A stretch of DNA of 64,000 bases from Spirochaeta sp. UBA5339 (GCA_002408085.1 DHQL01000002.1:7130-71129); one strand, 5' to 3'. Positions 8,659 to 18,406 are shown, numbered from the stretch's first letter. Notes: generated by a model not told the origin, from the sequence alone. Program-made: numbers and translations.

Positions 8659-9038
8659 TTCTACCTCCTAGGCTTTAAAAAACAACTCTTCGGATATTAC
8701 CCTTTATATTTCGGGCACCAGCGTGATATTAGCAAAAAGGGCCAATCCACGGCAACATCCAAATAACCTAAAACATACCTAATGACGGATTTTTACGCTA
8801 AAGAACAGATAGTAGAACGAGATAGTCTCAATTGTTTGCACGATAACTCTTTCGTCCACCTGTCCGCACTAGTGCTGACGGTTTGGAACCGTTGAAAGTC
8901 TTGCAGCCGGTTCAGGCTGATTATCGCGTAACCTCTGTTTCCGCAGCGGCCTTACAGGTTCAAAACCTTAAAGGCATTCCGTCGAGGGGCCTGCCGCCGG
9001 GCGACAGGCCTTAAGTCACAAAACTTAGTTAGCTTTTC
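8659..9038 (-). other. structured 380-bp spacer between rpsG and tuf
   Basis: There is no convincing reading frame here. On the minus strand the region between 8819 and 9010 is dense in short hairpins. They are 8988-9010 (10-bp stem, GGCCTG...CAGGCC), 8956-8968, 8904-8919, 8878-8892, the palindrome 8866-8875 and 8819-8829. None has a U-tract. The promoter for tuf follows at 8726-8755. It could be an rpsG 3' UTR, a structured regulatory RNA, or a scar left where fusA was lost. I do not recognise tmRNA, SRP RNA, RNase P RNA or any riboswitch here. Confidence 0.5.
8726..8755 (-). promoter_or_regulatory. candidate tuf promoter
   Basis: On the minus strand: -35 TTGCCG (8750-8755), 18-bp spacer, -10 TAATAT (8726-8731) preceded by TGC, an extended -10 feature. 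It predicts a leader of about 60 nt ahead of tuf. It fits a sigma-70-type promoter driving tuf and the S10 cluster. Confidence 0.6.
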
Positions 9039-9509
9039 TTACCACTTGTAGTGGGAGAAAGCCTTGTTGGCTTCAGCCATTCTATGGGTATCTTCTTTCT
9101 TCTTGAAAGCAGAACCTGTAGAGTTTGAAGCATCCATGATTTCTGCACTCAGCTTTTCAGCCATGCTTCTTCCACTTCTGCTTCTTGCAGCAGCGATCAG
9201 CCATCTCATGGCCAGTGCTTCTCTTCTGGACTCGCGGATTTCCACGGGTACCTGGTAAGTAGAACCACCAACTCTTCTAGACTTAACCTCTACTGCGGGT
9301 TTTACATTTTCAAGAGCTTTCAGGAAAACCTGAAGCTCATCATCATTGCCTTTTTCTTTTACAACGCTCAGAGCACCGTAGAGACATGCGGCAGAAGTAG
9401 ACTTCTTACCGTCGTTCATCATTCTCTTGATAAACTTCTCAACAGTGGTATTGTTATATTTTGAATCGGGCATTACCGGTCTTACCGGAGCCTCTCTTCT
9501 TCTTGCCAT
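9039..9509 (-). CDS. rpsG: 30S ribosomal protein S7
   Basis: S7 initiates assembly of the 30S head and contacts E-site tRNA. The 156-residue protein begins MARRREAPVRPVMPD and has the S7 signature VKSRRVGGSTYQVPVEI, followed by RREALAMRWL. It lies 11 bp downstream of rpsL. Confidence 0.98.
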   Translation of the reverse strand: MARRREAPVRPVMPDSKYNNTTVEKFIKRMMNDGKKSTSAACLYGALSVVKEKGNDDELQVFLKALENVKPAVEVKSRRVGGSTYQVPVEIRESRREALAMRWLIAAARSRSGRSMAEKLSAEIMDASNSTGSAFKKKEDTHRMAEANKAFSHYKW

Positions 9510-9520
9510 AATCCCTTACC

Positions 9521-9895
9521 TCACGCCTTGGGTTTCTTGGTTCCGTACTTAGAACGGGACTTCTTTCTTCCATCCACACCGAGTGTATCTTTCGCACCAC
9601 GGATAATTCTATAACGTACACCGGGAAGGTCTTTTACCTTTCCACCACGCAGTACAACAACAGAGTGTTCCTGGAGGTTGTGACCGATTCCAGGAATATA
9701 AGCTGTAACTTCGATACCATTGGTAAGTCTTACCCTGGCAACTTTACGAAGCGCTGAGTTCGGTTTTTTAGGAGTTATGGTCATAACCCTTGTACATACA
9801 CCTCTTTTCTGAGGACAAGCCTGAAGGGCCGGGGCTTTGGTCTTCTTGATAGAAGACTTACGTCCATTCCTGACTAATTGATTTATTGTAGGCAT
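9521..9895 (-). CDS. rpsL: 30S ribosomal protein S12
   Basis: S12 is a decoding-centre protein. The 124-residue sequence has the motifs PKKPNSALRKVARVRLTNG and VVLRGGKVKDLPGVRYR. The lysines corresponding to E. coli Lys42 and Lys87 are present, so no streptomycin-resistance substitution is seen at those sites. A near-consensus promoter lies about 45 bp upstream. Confidence 0.98.
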   Translation of the reverse strand: MPTINQLVRNGRKSSIKKTKAPALQACPQKRGVCTRVMTITPKKPNSALRKVARVRLTNGIEVTAYIPGIGHNLQEHSVVVLRGGKVKDLPGVRYRIIRGAKDTLGVDGRKKSRSKYGTKKPKA

Positions 9896-9939
9896 TTATA
9901 CTACATTCTCCCATTCACTAATAAATTAAATGCATAGGG

Positions 9940-9968
9940 ACTCTAACAATTCTAAATTATTGAGTCAA
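9940..9968 (-). promoter_or_regulatory. candidate rpsL-rpsG promoter
   Basis: On the minus strand: -35 TTGACT (9963-9968), 17-bp spacer, -10 TAGAGT (9940-9945) with an upstream TGT (extended -10). The predicted leader is about 38 nt. It lies in the AT-rich spacer downstream of rpoC, so rpsL-rpsG can be transcribed independently of rpoBC. Confidence 0.65.
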
Positions 9969-9999
9969 GCAAAATTTCGTTTTATATATAATTTTTTCC

Positions 10000-10018
10000 A
10001 AAAAAAAGGAATTTTCCT
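10000..10018 (-). terminator. weak candidate terminator after rpoC
   Basis: On the minus strand a short stem AGGA-AAAT-TCCT is followed by an uninterrupted run of about seven T. The stem is only 4 bp, so efficiency is doubtful. The rest of the 290-bp rpoC-rpsL spacer holds further small inverted repeats (for example CTGTCCG/CGGACAG near 10110-10140) but no gene. Confidence 0.35.
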
Positions 10019-10185
10019 CAATTTCTTCAAAAACCGGTTATCGGAGAGTTCAGCATATTCCCTCCGGTAGGTCCTTAATGATCTTCGCCTTATCAGCGAA
10101 CACCTGTCCGATCACTTTCACTAATACCGGACAGCTTTTTCATTTACTGTCTGTGCCGTCCGTATTAGCTCCGGTTACCGGACTA

Positions 10186-13100
10186 TCAGGATTCCGCCTT
10201 CTCGTCGTAGGACTCGTCGAAGGGTTCCTTATTCAGGCTGGCCAGCTCCTGTTCTTTCTTTCTGTTTTCCAGAATCATCTGAACATGGCTGTCCAGATCC
10301 TGGCTTTCCTGGTTGAACAGTTTCATGTTCCGGTATTTTTTCATACCGGTACCCGCAGGAATAATGTGACCGATAACAACGTTTTCCTTCAATCCTCTCA
10401 GATGGTCGGTATCTCCGGCAATCGCTGCATTGGTCAGAACCCTTGTTGTCTCCTGGAAGGAGGCAGCAGAAATCCATGAATCGATGTTCAGAGAGGCTCT
10501 TGTGATACCAAGGAGCAGAGGCTGTGCAATTGCGGACTCTCCACCCTCTCTCTTAACTCTCTCATTTTCCTTGCGGAAATTGTATTTATCGATCTGCTGA
10601 CCGTAAATAAAGTGAGTATCACCCACGTCGATGATTTCGATTTTTCTCATCATCTGGCGGATAATTACACCGATATGTTTATCGTTAATGTTTACACCCT
10701 GCATGCGGTAAACTTCCTGAACTTCGTCAACAAGGAACTGCTGCAGTGCGTTTTCACCGAGGATATCCAGAATATCGTGGGGATCCTTGGCTCCTTCACA
10801 CAGAGGCTCTCCGGCTTCTACAAAGTCTCCGTCTCTTACCAGCAGGTGCTTGCCCATGGGTACAAGGTGCTTGAACTCCTTCTCCCAGGGGTCAACTACT
10901 GTCAGAACCCGGCGGCCTTTAACAATACCGTCGAACCGGACTGTTCCGTCGATGCGGGACATAACGGTTGCTTCTCTGGGCTTTCTGGCTTCGAAAAGCT
11001 CGCCGACCCGGGGAAGACCCCCTGTAATATCCTGAGTCTTTGCAGACTCTTTCAGCATCTTGGCCAGTGTTCTACCGGCCTTAACCTCTGTGCCGTCCTC
11101 AACATTGAGGTAGGCGTTACCGGGGAGGTAGTAGCTGGCGATCTCTTCACCCTTCTTGTCAAGCATAACAATACGGGGCTGGAGGGCTTCCTGAGCATAC
11201 TCGGTAATCTTCTTTTCGATATTACCTGTATCCTCGTTAACTTCCTCTCTCAGGGTAGTACCGATAATGATGTCTTCAAACTTAACGGTACCGTCCTGCT
11301 CGGCAATAATAGGATCAGAGAAGGGGTCGAAGTAGGCCAGAGCCTCTTCGGCGGGGACAACCACGCCCTCTTCAACCTGTACGGTAGAACCGTTTCTGAT
11401 CTCAAGTTTCTGATCCTGAGCAACCAGGAGGAGTTTGCCGTCAACGATGGCCGCAAAGGCGATCTCCTTTGCAACAACCTCTTCACCGCCCTTCTTGAAG
11501 ATGGGCTCTTCCTTGATCACCTTCTGACCGTCCTCAACGAGAAGCTCGATGTCTTTAGTCAGTTCGAAGGAGTCGAGGACCTTGGTTACCACCAGAGATC
11601 CCTTTCTGGTAAACAGCTTGGAGCCGTTGTCCAGTACTACGTGTGTTCCGGTAATCTCTCTTACAAGAGCGGGGTAACGCAGGGATACTCTGTTATCCTC
11701 GGCGATGGTACTCGCGGTACCACCGACGTGGAAGGTTCTCATGGTCAGCTGTGTACCGGGCTGTCCGATGGACTGTGCCGCGATAATACCTACAGCTTCA
11801 CCGATATTAACTGTTTTCTTTGTAGCCAGGTCTCTACCGTAACACTTGCGGCAGACACCGTGCTTGGCTTCACAGGTCAGTACTGTTCTTACCTTAACGG
11901 ACTCAACACCGACCTCTTCGATTGCACGGGCAATCTCGTCGGTAATTTCCTCGTTAACGTCGATAATTACTTCACCTGTAATGGGATGCTTAACTCTTTC
12001 CAGAGTAAATCGGCCCTGGATTCTGTCGGCCAGAGATTCTACAACTTCCTCTCCGTCCTTCAGAGCGTGGGTCTCGATACCGTTGATGGTACCGCAGTCC
12101 TCTTCGTTTACAACCATGTCCTGAGCGATATCTACAAGACGTCTGGTCAGGTAACCGGCGTCCGCAGTCTTCAGAGCGGTATCGGCAAGTCCCTTACGGG
12201 CACCGTTGGTTGAGATAAAGAACTCGATTACCGACAGACCTTCCTTAAAGTTCGAACGGATAGGCAGCTCGATAATGTCACCGGAAGGCTTGGCCATAAG
12301 ACCACGCATACCCGCCAGCTGTCTGATCTGGTTTCTTGAACCTCTCGCTCCGGAGTCGGCCATCATATATACGTTGTTGAATCCGCCCTGATCGTTTCTC
12401 AGGCGCTCCATCATCACGTTGGTCAGCTCTTCGTTTGTCTTGGACCATACCTCAACTACACGGTTGTAGCGCTCTTCGGAAGTAATGTGACCGGAGAGGT
12501 ACTGGTTCTGAATCTTCAGAACTTCGTCGTTGGCTGCGTCAATCAGTTCCTTCTTGTTCTCGGGGATGATGATGTCATCCATACCGATGGAGGCACCGAA
12601 CTTGGTCGCGAACTTGTAACCTGTGTCCTTGACGATGTCGAGCATCTTTACGGTGATAAAAGAACCATGGATTTCATGGGTTCTTGTGATCAGCTTTCTA
12701 ATCTGCTTGTCACCGAGTGTTTCGTTAACATAGGCAACTTCTTCGGGCAGAAGCTCGTTGAAGATAACCCGTCCGGGAGTTGTTTCAACAAACTCGCCGT
12801 CGATTTTTACCTTGACCATTGCCTGGTAGGCAACAGACTTTGAGTCGAGAGCCATGTAGATCTCGTTGGCACCGGAGAAACAGCGTCCCTCACCCTTGGC
12901 ACCGGGTCTGTTTTTGGTCAGGTGATACAGTCCGAGAACCATGTCCTGCGAGGGGAATACAACGGGCTCACCGTTGGCGGGGTTCATCAGGTTTGTATCG
13001 GAAAGCATCAGTGTCCAGCACTCGATCTGAGCCGCATGGGTCAGAGGTACGTGAACGGCCATCTGGTCTCCGTCAAAGTCGGCGTTGAAGGCTGTACATA

Positions 13101-14424
13101 CCAGGGGATGGAGGCGGATTGCCTTACCTTCTACCAGTACGGGTTCAAAAGCCTGAATACCGAGTCTGTGGAGGGTGGGAGCACGGTTCAGAAGAACGGG
13201 GTGTTCCTTAACGACTTCGTCAAGTACGGCCCATACTTCGGGAGTTTCCTGCTCAACCAGAGTTTTTGCTTTTTTAATATTGTAGACAATGTCCTTGTCT
13301 ACCAGTTTTTTCATAATAAAGGGCTTATAGAGCTCCAGAGCCATCTTTGAAGGCAGACCGCACTGGTGCAGCTTCAGGTTGGGCCCTACAACGATTACAG
13401 AACGACCGGAGTAGTCTACACGCTTACCGAGAAGGTTCTGTCTGAAACGTCCCTGCTTACCCTTGAGAAGGTCTGAAAGCGACTTGAGGGGTCTGTTGGA
13501 CGCACCCTTGACGACTTTCTTCTTCTTGGAGTTGTCGAAGAGAGCATCCACGGCTTCCTGAAGCATTCTCTTTTCGTTCCGGATAATAATATCGGGAGCG
13601 TTGAGAGACATCAGTCTCTTGAGACGGTTGTTTCTGTTGATAACTCTTCTGTAGAGGTCGTTGAGGTCGGAGGTCGCAAAACGTCCGCCGTCCAGCTGTA
13701 CCATGGGTCTCAGCTCGGGGGGAATTACCGGAATTACATCCAGAATCATCCACTCGGCGCGGTTTCCTGAGTCTCTGAAGTTCTCAACGATCTCGATTCT
13801 CTTGAGGAGTCTCTTGTCGGCCTTGGCACCCTTCTCCACCATCTTGGCACGAAGCTCAACAGACAGTGCGTCCAGGTCCAGTCCTTCCAGGAGGCTTCTT
13901 ACCGCTTCGGCACCGATTCCAGCGGAAAAGGACATACCATAACGGTCCTGGGCTTCCATAAACTCCTCTTCAGAGAGGAGCTGCATCTTCTTGAGGTCAG
14001 TATCTCCGGCTTCGATTACAACGTACTTCTCGTAGTAGAGAATGGAACGGAGGGCTGCAATGGACAGATCAAGAAGGAGTCCCATTCTGGAGGGTACTGA
14101 GCGGTAATACCAGATATGTGAAACGGGAGAAGCCAGCTCGATGTGGCCCATTCTTTCACGACGGACCTTGAAGTGAGTAACCTCAACACCACAGCGGTCA
14201 CAGATCACACCCTTGTAACGGATGGATTTGAATTTACCGCAGTAGCACTCCCATTCCTTTGTTGTACCGAAAATCCGCTCACAGAACAGACCGTCCTTTT
14301 CGGGACGAAGTGTTCTGTAGTTGATTGTTTCGGGTTTTTTGACCTCTCCGTAAGACCAGGCTCTGATCTGCTCCGGAGAAGCCAGTTTTATCATAAGACT
14401 GTCAAAATCTTGAATTTCTTTCAT
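10186..14424 (-). CDS. rpoC: RNA polymerase beta-prime subunit
   Basis: This is the catalytic-clamp subunit of RNA polymerase. The start is the ATG at 14424 (MKEIQDFDSL, 1412 residues); a TTG one codon earlier is an alternative. Visible parts are the N-terminal zinc cluster CYCGKFKS...CDRCGVEV and the metal-binding loop NADFDGDQM with Asp449, Asp451 and Asp453. The second zinc site is CEAKHGVCRKCYGRD, and the trigger-loop region is IIAAQSIGQPGTQLTMRTFH. Length is in the usual spirochete range and no large lineage insertion is obvious. Confidence 0.98.
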   Translation of the reverse strand: MKEIQDFDSLMIKLASPEQIRAWSYGEVKKPETINYRTLRPEKDGLFCERIFGTTKEWECYCGKFKSIRYKGVICDRCGVEVTHFKVRRERMGHIELASPVSHIWYYRSVPSRMGLLLDLSIAALRSILYYEKYVVIEAGDTDLKKMQLLSEEEFMEAQDRYGMSFSAGIGAEAVRSLLEGLDLDALSVELRAKMVEKGAKADKRLLKRIEIVENFRDSGNRAEWMILDVIPVIPPELRPMVQLDGGRFATSDLNDLYRRVINRNNRLKRLMSLNAPDIIIRNEKRMLQEAVDALFDNSKKKKVVKGASNRPLKSLSDLLKGKQGRFRQNLLGKRVDYSGRSVIVVGPNLKLHQCGLPSKMALELYKPFIMKKLVDKDIVYNIKKAKTLVEQETPEVWAVLDEVVKEHPVLLNRAPTLHRLGIQAFEPVLVEGKAIRLHPLVCTAFNADFDGDQMAVHVPLTHAAQIECWTLMLSDTNLMNPANGEPVVFPSQDMVLGLYHLTKNRPGAKGEGRCFSGANEIYMALDSKSVAYQAMVKVKIDGEFVETTPGRVIFNELLPEEVAYVNETLGDKQIRKLITRTHEIHGSFITVKMLDIVKDTGYKFATKFGASIGMDDIIIPENKKELIDAANDEVLKIQNQYLSGHITSEERYNRVVEVWSKTNEELTNVMMERLRNDQGGFNNVYMMADSGARGSRNQIRQLAGMRGLMAKPSGDIIELPIRSNFKEGLSVIEFFISTNGARKGLADTALKTADAGYLTRRLVDIAQDMVVNEEDCGTINGIETHALKDGEEVVESLADRIQGRFTLERVKHPITGEVIIDVNEEITDEIARAIEEVGVESVKVRTVLTCEAKHGVCRKCYGRDLATKKTVNIGEAVGIIAAQSIGQPGTQLTMRTFHVGGTASTIAEDNRVSLRYPALVREITGTHVVLDNGSKLFTRKGSLVVTKVLDSFELTKDIELLVEDGQKVIKEEPIFKKGGEEVVAKEIAFAAIVDGKLLLVAQDQKLEIRNGSTVQVEEGVVVPAEEALAYFDPFSDPIIAEQDGTVKFEDIIIGTTLREEVNEDTGNIEKKITEYAQEALQPRIVMLDKKGEEIASYYLPGNAYLNVEDGTEVKAGRTLAKMLKESAKTQDITGGLPRVGELFEARKPREATVMSRIDGTVRFDGIVKGRRVLTVVDPWEKEFKHLVPMGKHLLVRDGDFVEAGEPLCEGAKDPHDILDILGENALQQFLVDEVQEVYRMQGVNINDKHIGVIIRQMMRKIEIIDVGDTHFIYGQQIDKYNFRKENERVKREGGESAIAQPLLLGITRASLNIDSWISAASFQETTRVLTNAAIAGDTDHLRGLKENVVIGHIIPAGTGMKKYRNMKLFNQESQDLDSHVQMILENRKKEQELASLNKEPFDESYDEKAES

Positions 14425-14442
14425 CAAAAGTCCCCTCCTTGC

Positions 14443-17400
14443 CTAGAACCGGCTGCCCTGTCTGTTAATCAGTTCCTCATCACGCTCGGTGAAGGGGATC
14501 TGCTTACCTTTTGTGTCGTAAATACGGACATCAAGGGCCAGTCCACGCAATTCCTGTACCAGTACGTTAAAGGATTCGGGAATACCGGCAGCGGTAGTCG
14601 CATCACCCTTAACGATGCTTTCATATATCTTGGCTCTTCCGTTCATGTCGTCCGACTTGATCGTCATAAGCTCCTGGAGAGTGTTGGCAGCACCATAGGC
14701 CTCAAGGGCCCATACTTCCATCTCTCCCAGTCTCTGACCACCGAACTGGGCTTTACCACCCAGGGGCTGCTGTGTTACCAGCGAGTAGGGACCGGTTGAA
14801 CGGGCATGCATCTTGTCATCAACAAGGTGATGGAGCTTCAGATAGTACATATATCCGACAAATACATCGTTAACAAAGGGTTCACCGGTGTATCCGTCAT
14901 AGAGGGTGATCTTGGAAGATCCGGCGATTCCGGACTTTTCAAGTTCCTCTGCAATCATCTCAGTAGAAGCCGAGTTGAAAACGGGTGTCTCATACATCTT
15001 GCCCAGTCTTGCACCGGCCATTCCGAGCATGGTTTCCATGATCTGACCGATGTTCATACGGGAAGGTACACCAAGGGGGTTCAGACAGACTTCCAGAGGA
15101 GTTCCGTCTTCCATGTAGGGCATGTCCTCTTCGGGAAGAACACGGGCGATTACACCCTTGTTTCCGTGACGACCGGCCATCTTGTCACCCTCTTTCAGCT
15201 TACGCTTGGTGGCGATAAGAACCTTGACAACCTCGTCCACGCCGGGAGACAGGTCATCGCCTTCAGATCTTTTCAGTCTCTGAATGTCAATAACCGTACC
15301 CTCAACACCGTGGGGAAGCTTCAGTGATGTATCCCTTACTTCTTTCGCCTTCTCTCCGAAGATGGAGTTCAGGAGCTTGAATTCGGGAGTAGTCTCGGTT
15401 TCGGACTTGGGTGTGACCTTACCAACCAGGATGTATCCTGACTTGACCTTGGCACCGACCCGGATGATTCCTTCTTCGTCCAGCTGCTCCAGTGACTTCT
15501 CCGATGTGTTGGGGATGTCGCGAGTCAGCTTTTCGGGACCGAGCTTTGTTTCGCGGACTTCTGTTACGAATTCCTTGATATGAATAGAGGTGTAGTAGTC
15601 GTCCTTAACAACCTTTTCGGAGATAAGTACGGCATCCTCATAGTTGTAACCGTTCCAGGGAACGAATCCCACCAGAAGGTTTCTACCCAGGGACAGCTCT
15701 CCGTTCTTTGTGGAGGGTCCGTCGGCCAGTACGGCACCGGCTTCCACCTTCTCACCCTTCTTTACGATGGGTTTCTGGTTGAAACAGGTATCCTGGTTGG
15801 TTCTCTGGTACTTGATCATGGGATAGTGATCCATGACCTCACCGTCACCGCCGTCGGGGGCGATAATAACTTCCTCGGAGGTAACCTTAACGATGGTTCC
15901 CGCGTTCTTTGACTTGATACATACACCGGAGTCATAGGCGGCCTTCTTCTCCATACCCGTACCAACAAGGGGAGCCTCGGGGAAGAGAAGAGGAACAGCC
16001 TGACGCTGCATGTTACAACCCATGAGCGCACGGTTCGCATCGTCGTGCTCAAGGAAGGGAATCAGGGACGCAGCGGTAGAGATAATCTGCCGGGGTGAAA
16101 CGTCCATGTATTTAATATCTTCGGGGTTCTTGATGGTATAGTCACCGGACTTTCTTACGGCAACCATATCTTCAACGAACTCACCCTTCTCACTCAGCTC
16201 TGCAGATGCCTGGGCGATGAAGTATTTCTCTTCGTCCATGGCGGACAGATACTCAACATCCTTGGTTACTCTTCCGTCAACAACCTTTCTAAAGGGTGTT
16301 TCCAGGAATCCGTAGTCGTTTACACGGGTAAAGTTCGCCAGTGAAACGATCAGACCGATGTTGGGACCTTCAGGTGTCTCGATAGGACACATCCGGCCGT
16401 AGTGAGTATAGTGTACGTCTCTAACCTCGAATCCTGCTCTGTCTCTTGAGAGACCACCGGGTCCGAGAGCGTTGAGTCTTCTTTTATGTGTCAGCTCGGA
16501 GAGGGGGTTAACCTGGTCCATGAACTGTGAGAGCTGTGAGGAACCGAAAAATTCCTTTACAGCAGCCACGATGGGCTTGATGGAAACAAGGTCCTGGGGC
16601 TTGAGAGACTCAATTTCCTTCAGGGACATTCTTTCCTTGGCAATTCTCTCCATTCTGGAGAAGGCTGTCTTCAGTGAGTTGGAGAGCAGCTCGCCCACGG
16701 AACGGATACGTCTGTTTCCGAGGTGGTCGATATCATCGATGGAGGCGTCTCCGTCGTATACCTTGATCAGGAAGCCCATGGTGTTGACGATATCTTCCCT
16801 TGTCAGGACATGTACGTCCTCGGGATTCTCGTAGTCGAACTTCTTGTTGAGTTTGTAGCGTCCCACTCTTCCCAGGTCATATCTTCTGTTTGAGAAGAAC
16901 ATGGACACCAGGTCTTTCTCGGCGCTGTCTACGGTGATAGGCTCACCGGGCATCAGCACGGAGTAGATAGAGGAGAGAGCATCTTCTTTTGTGGGTTCGT
17001 CCTGATCAGGATCATCCTGATTGTACTTGGCTTCTTCACGTTCAAAACAGTTGAGGATAAGGGATGAGTTCAGAGATTCGGGGTGATCAAAATCCACAAC
17101 TTCGATTGTTTTGATTTCAGAGTGTACAAGTTCGTCCGTATCATGGGGATGAATCTTTTCACCGGCGCGGTAGATTTTCTTCTTCACACCGTCTACTTCT
17201 GTATATACGGCGCGTCCGAAAACCATTCCCACCAGGGAGCCGGCTCCGTCTCTTTTATTGTTTACTTTGACCTTCTTGGTCTTATAAAACTGATCTATAA
17301 TCTTTTCCCGGGTATCCAGCCCCAGAGCTCTGAGGAAGAGGGAACCGAGAATTCTTTTCTTTCTGTCAATCTTTGTAAAAATCAGTTCTTTCTTGGGATC

Positions 17401-17940
17401 AACCTCGAATTCGAGCCATGATCCGCGGTAGGGGATAATTCTTGAGGAATATACACCTTTTTCCACTGAAAAAATAACACCGGGAGATCTGTGAATCTGG
17501 GATACTACAACCCGTTCTGCTCCGTTGATGATAAATGTTCCTCTGTCAGTCATAAGAGGAATGTCGCCCATATAGATTTCTTTCTGTCTGATCTCTCCTG
17601 TGGACTGGAAAATCAGATTGATGCGGGCCTTAATGGGAACGGCATAGCTGAGACCCTTCTTCTTGCATTCGGCCTCTGTAACCTTTACACCGTTATAATC
17701 CAGGGTATAATAGTCATAGTCAAGAACCAGCTCACCGTTGGCACTTTCGATAGGGAATGTAGCCTGAAAAACTTCCTCTAATCCCTGGCTGACCATGGAC
17801 TGATCACCCTGAAGGGCATTGGTCTGCAGAAATTTTTCGTATGAAGAGAGCTGGATATCAATCAATCCAGGCAGATCTATTACTTCTTCATATTCATTAC
17901 CGATATAGCTTCGGCTTTCCAACTTATCCCTTTCAAACAC
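14443..17940 (-). CDS. rpoB: RNA polymerase beta subunit
   Basis: RpoB forms the other half of the polymerase active site. Translation begins at a GTG (MFERDKLESRSY, 1165 residues) behind a purine-rich GGGGG site. The rifampicin cluster is intact as LSQFMDQVNPLSELTHKRR, followed by LNALGPGGLSRDRAG. Residue 490 is Asn (codon 16471-16473), where E. coli has Ser531. Asn at this site is reported in intrinsically rifampicin-resistant spirochetes. The C-terminal motifs KMAGRHGNKGVIA and GGKAQFGGQRLGEMEVWALEA are conserved. Confidence 0.98.
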   Translation of the reverse strand: MFERDKLESRSYIGNEYEEVIDLPGLIDIQLSSYEKFLQTNALQGDQSMVSQGLEEVFQATFPIESANGELVLDYDYYTLDYNGVKVTEAECKKKGLSYAVPIKARINLIFQSTGEIRQKEIYMGDIPLMTDRGTFIINGAERVVVSQIHRSPGVIFSVEKGVYSSRIIPYRGSWLEFEVDPKKELIFTKIDRKKRILGSLFLRALGLDTREKIIDQFYKTKKVKVNNKRDGAGSLVGMVFGRAVYTEVDGVKKKIYRAGEKIHPHDTDELVHSEIKTIEVVDFDHPESLNSSLILNCFEREEAKYNQDDPDQDEPTKEDALSSIYSVLMPGEPITVDSAEKDLVSMFFSNRRYDLGRVGRYKLNKKFDYENPEDVHVLTREDIVNTMGFLIKVYDGDASIDDIDHLGNRRIRSVGELLSNSLKTAFSRMERIAKERMSLKEIESLKPQDLVSIKPIVAAVKEFFGSSQLSQFMDQVNPLSELTHKRRLNALGPGGLSRDRAGFEVRDVHYTHYGRMCPIETPEGPNIGLIVSLANFTRVNDYGFLETPFRKVVDGRVTKDVEYLSAMDEEKYFIAQASAELSEKGEFVEDMVAVRKSGDYTIKNPEDIKYMDVSPRQIISTAASLIPFLEHDDANRALMGCNMQRQAVPLLFPEAPLVGTGMEKKAAYDSGVCIKSKNAGTIVKVTSEEVIIAPDGGDGEVMDHYPMIKYQRTNQDTCFNQKPIVKKGEKVEAGAVLADGPSTKNGELSLGRNLLVGFVPWNGYNYEDAVLISEKVVKDDYYTSIHIKEFVTEVRETKLGPEKLTRDIPNTSEKSLEQLDEEGIIRVGAKVKSGYILVGKVTPKSETETTPEFKLLNSIFGEKAKEVRDTSLKLPHGVEGTVIDIQRLKRSEGDDLSPGVDEVVKVLIATKRKLKEGDKMAGRHGNKGVIARVLPEEDMPYMEDGTPLEVCLNPLGVPSRMNIGQIMETMLGMAGARLGKMYETPVFNSASTEMIAEELEKSGIAGSSKITLYDGYTGEPFVNDVFVGYMYYLKLHHLVDDKMHARSTGPYSLVTQQPLGGKAQFGGQRLGEMEVWALEAYGAANTLQELMTIKSDDMNGRAKIYESIVKGDATTAAGIPESFNVLVQELRGLALDVRIYDTKGKQIPFTERDEELINRQGSRF

Positions 17941-17964
17941 TCAAAACCCCCTGATATACACTAA

Positions 17965-17992
17965 ACCACAAGGGCAGAGCTGCCCCTGTGGT
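17965..17992 (-). terminator. rplL-rpoB attenuator-like hairpin
   Basis: The 28-nt inverted repeat has 12-13-bp arms broken by one mismatch (ACCACAGGGGCAG / CTGCCCTTGTGGT). It lies between rplL and rpoB. It has no long T-run after it on the minus strand. Its position matches the known partial terminator and RNase III region between rplL and rpoB in E. coli; the equivalence is inferred. Confidence 0.6.
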
Positions 17993-18031
17993 CAAATGAG
18001 AAAAAATTAACTCTGTATATAAACGACAGAA

Positions 18032-18406
18032 TTATTTAATTTCAATAGTAGCGCCAGCAGCTTCGAGCTGCTCTTTAATCTTGGCTGCATCTTCCTTGGA
18101 AACGGCTTCCTTAACTACTGCGTCAGCAGTTTCTACCATTTCTTTGGCTTCTTTCAGACCAAGACCAGTAATTGCTCTTACTTCTTTGATAACACCAATC
18201 TTCTTGTCACCAGCAGCCTTGATAACTACGTCGAACTCAGACTTTTCTTCAGCAGCGGCAGCATCACCACCGGCAGCGGGGCCAGCAGCTACAGCTACGG
18301 GAGCAGCAGCAGTTACGCCGAATTTATCTTCCATAGCTTTTACCAGCTCGGAAACTTCAAGTACAGTCATTGATGCGATTGCATCCAGAATTTCTTCAGT
18401 TGTCAT
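18032..18406 (-). CDS. rplL: 50S ribosomal protein L7/L12
   Basis: This is the multicopy stalk protein that recruits translation GTPases. The 124-residue sequence has the N-terminal dimerisation helix region, an Ala-rich hinge (residues about 35-55) and the C-terminal GTPase-binding domain DVVIKAAGDKKIGVIKEVR followed by GLGLKEAKEMVE. It is preceded by a 107-bp spacer with hairpins, consistent with its need for higher expression than rplJ. Confidence 0.98.
   Translation of the reverse strand: MTTEEILDAIASMTVLEVSELVKAMEDKFGVTAAAPVAVAAGPAAGGDAAAAEEKSEFDVVIKAAGDKKIGVIKEVRAITGLGLKEAKEMVETADAVVKEAVSKEDAAKIKEQLEAAGATIEIK

Noticed and set aside
8659..9038. Considered as tmRNA, SRP RNA, RNase P RNA or a fusA remnant
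   Set aside because: None of the hallmark sequences of those RNAs is present and no frame resembles EF-G; left as an unexplained structured spacer.
10612..12213. 533-codon open frame antisense to rpoC
   Set aside because: It mirrors the conserved rpoC coding sequence, has no family resemblance and no ribosome-binding site; it is a shadow of codon bias.
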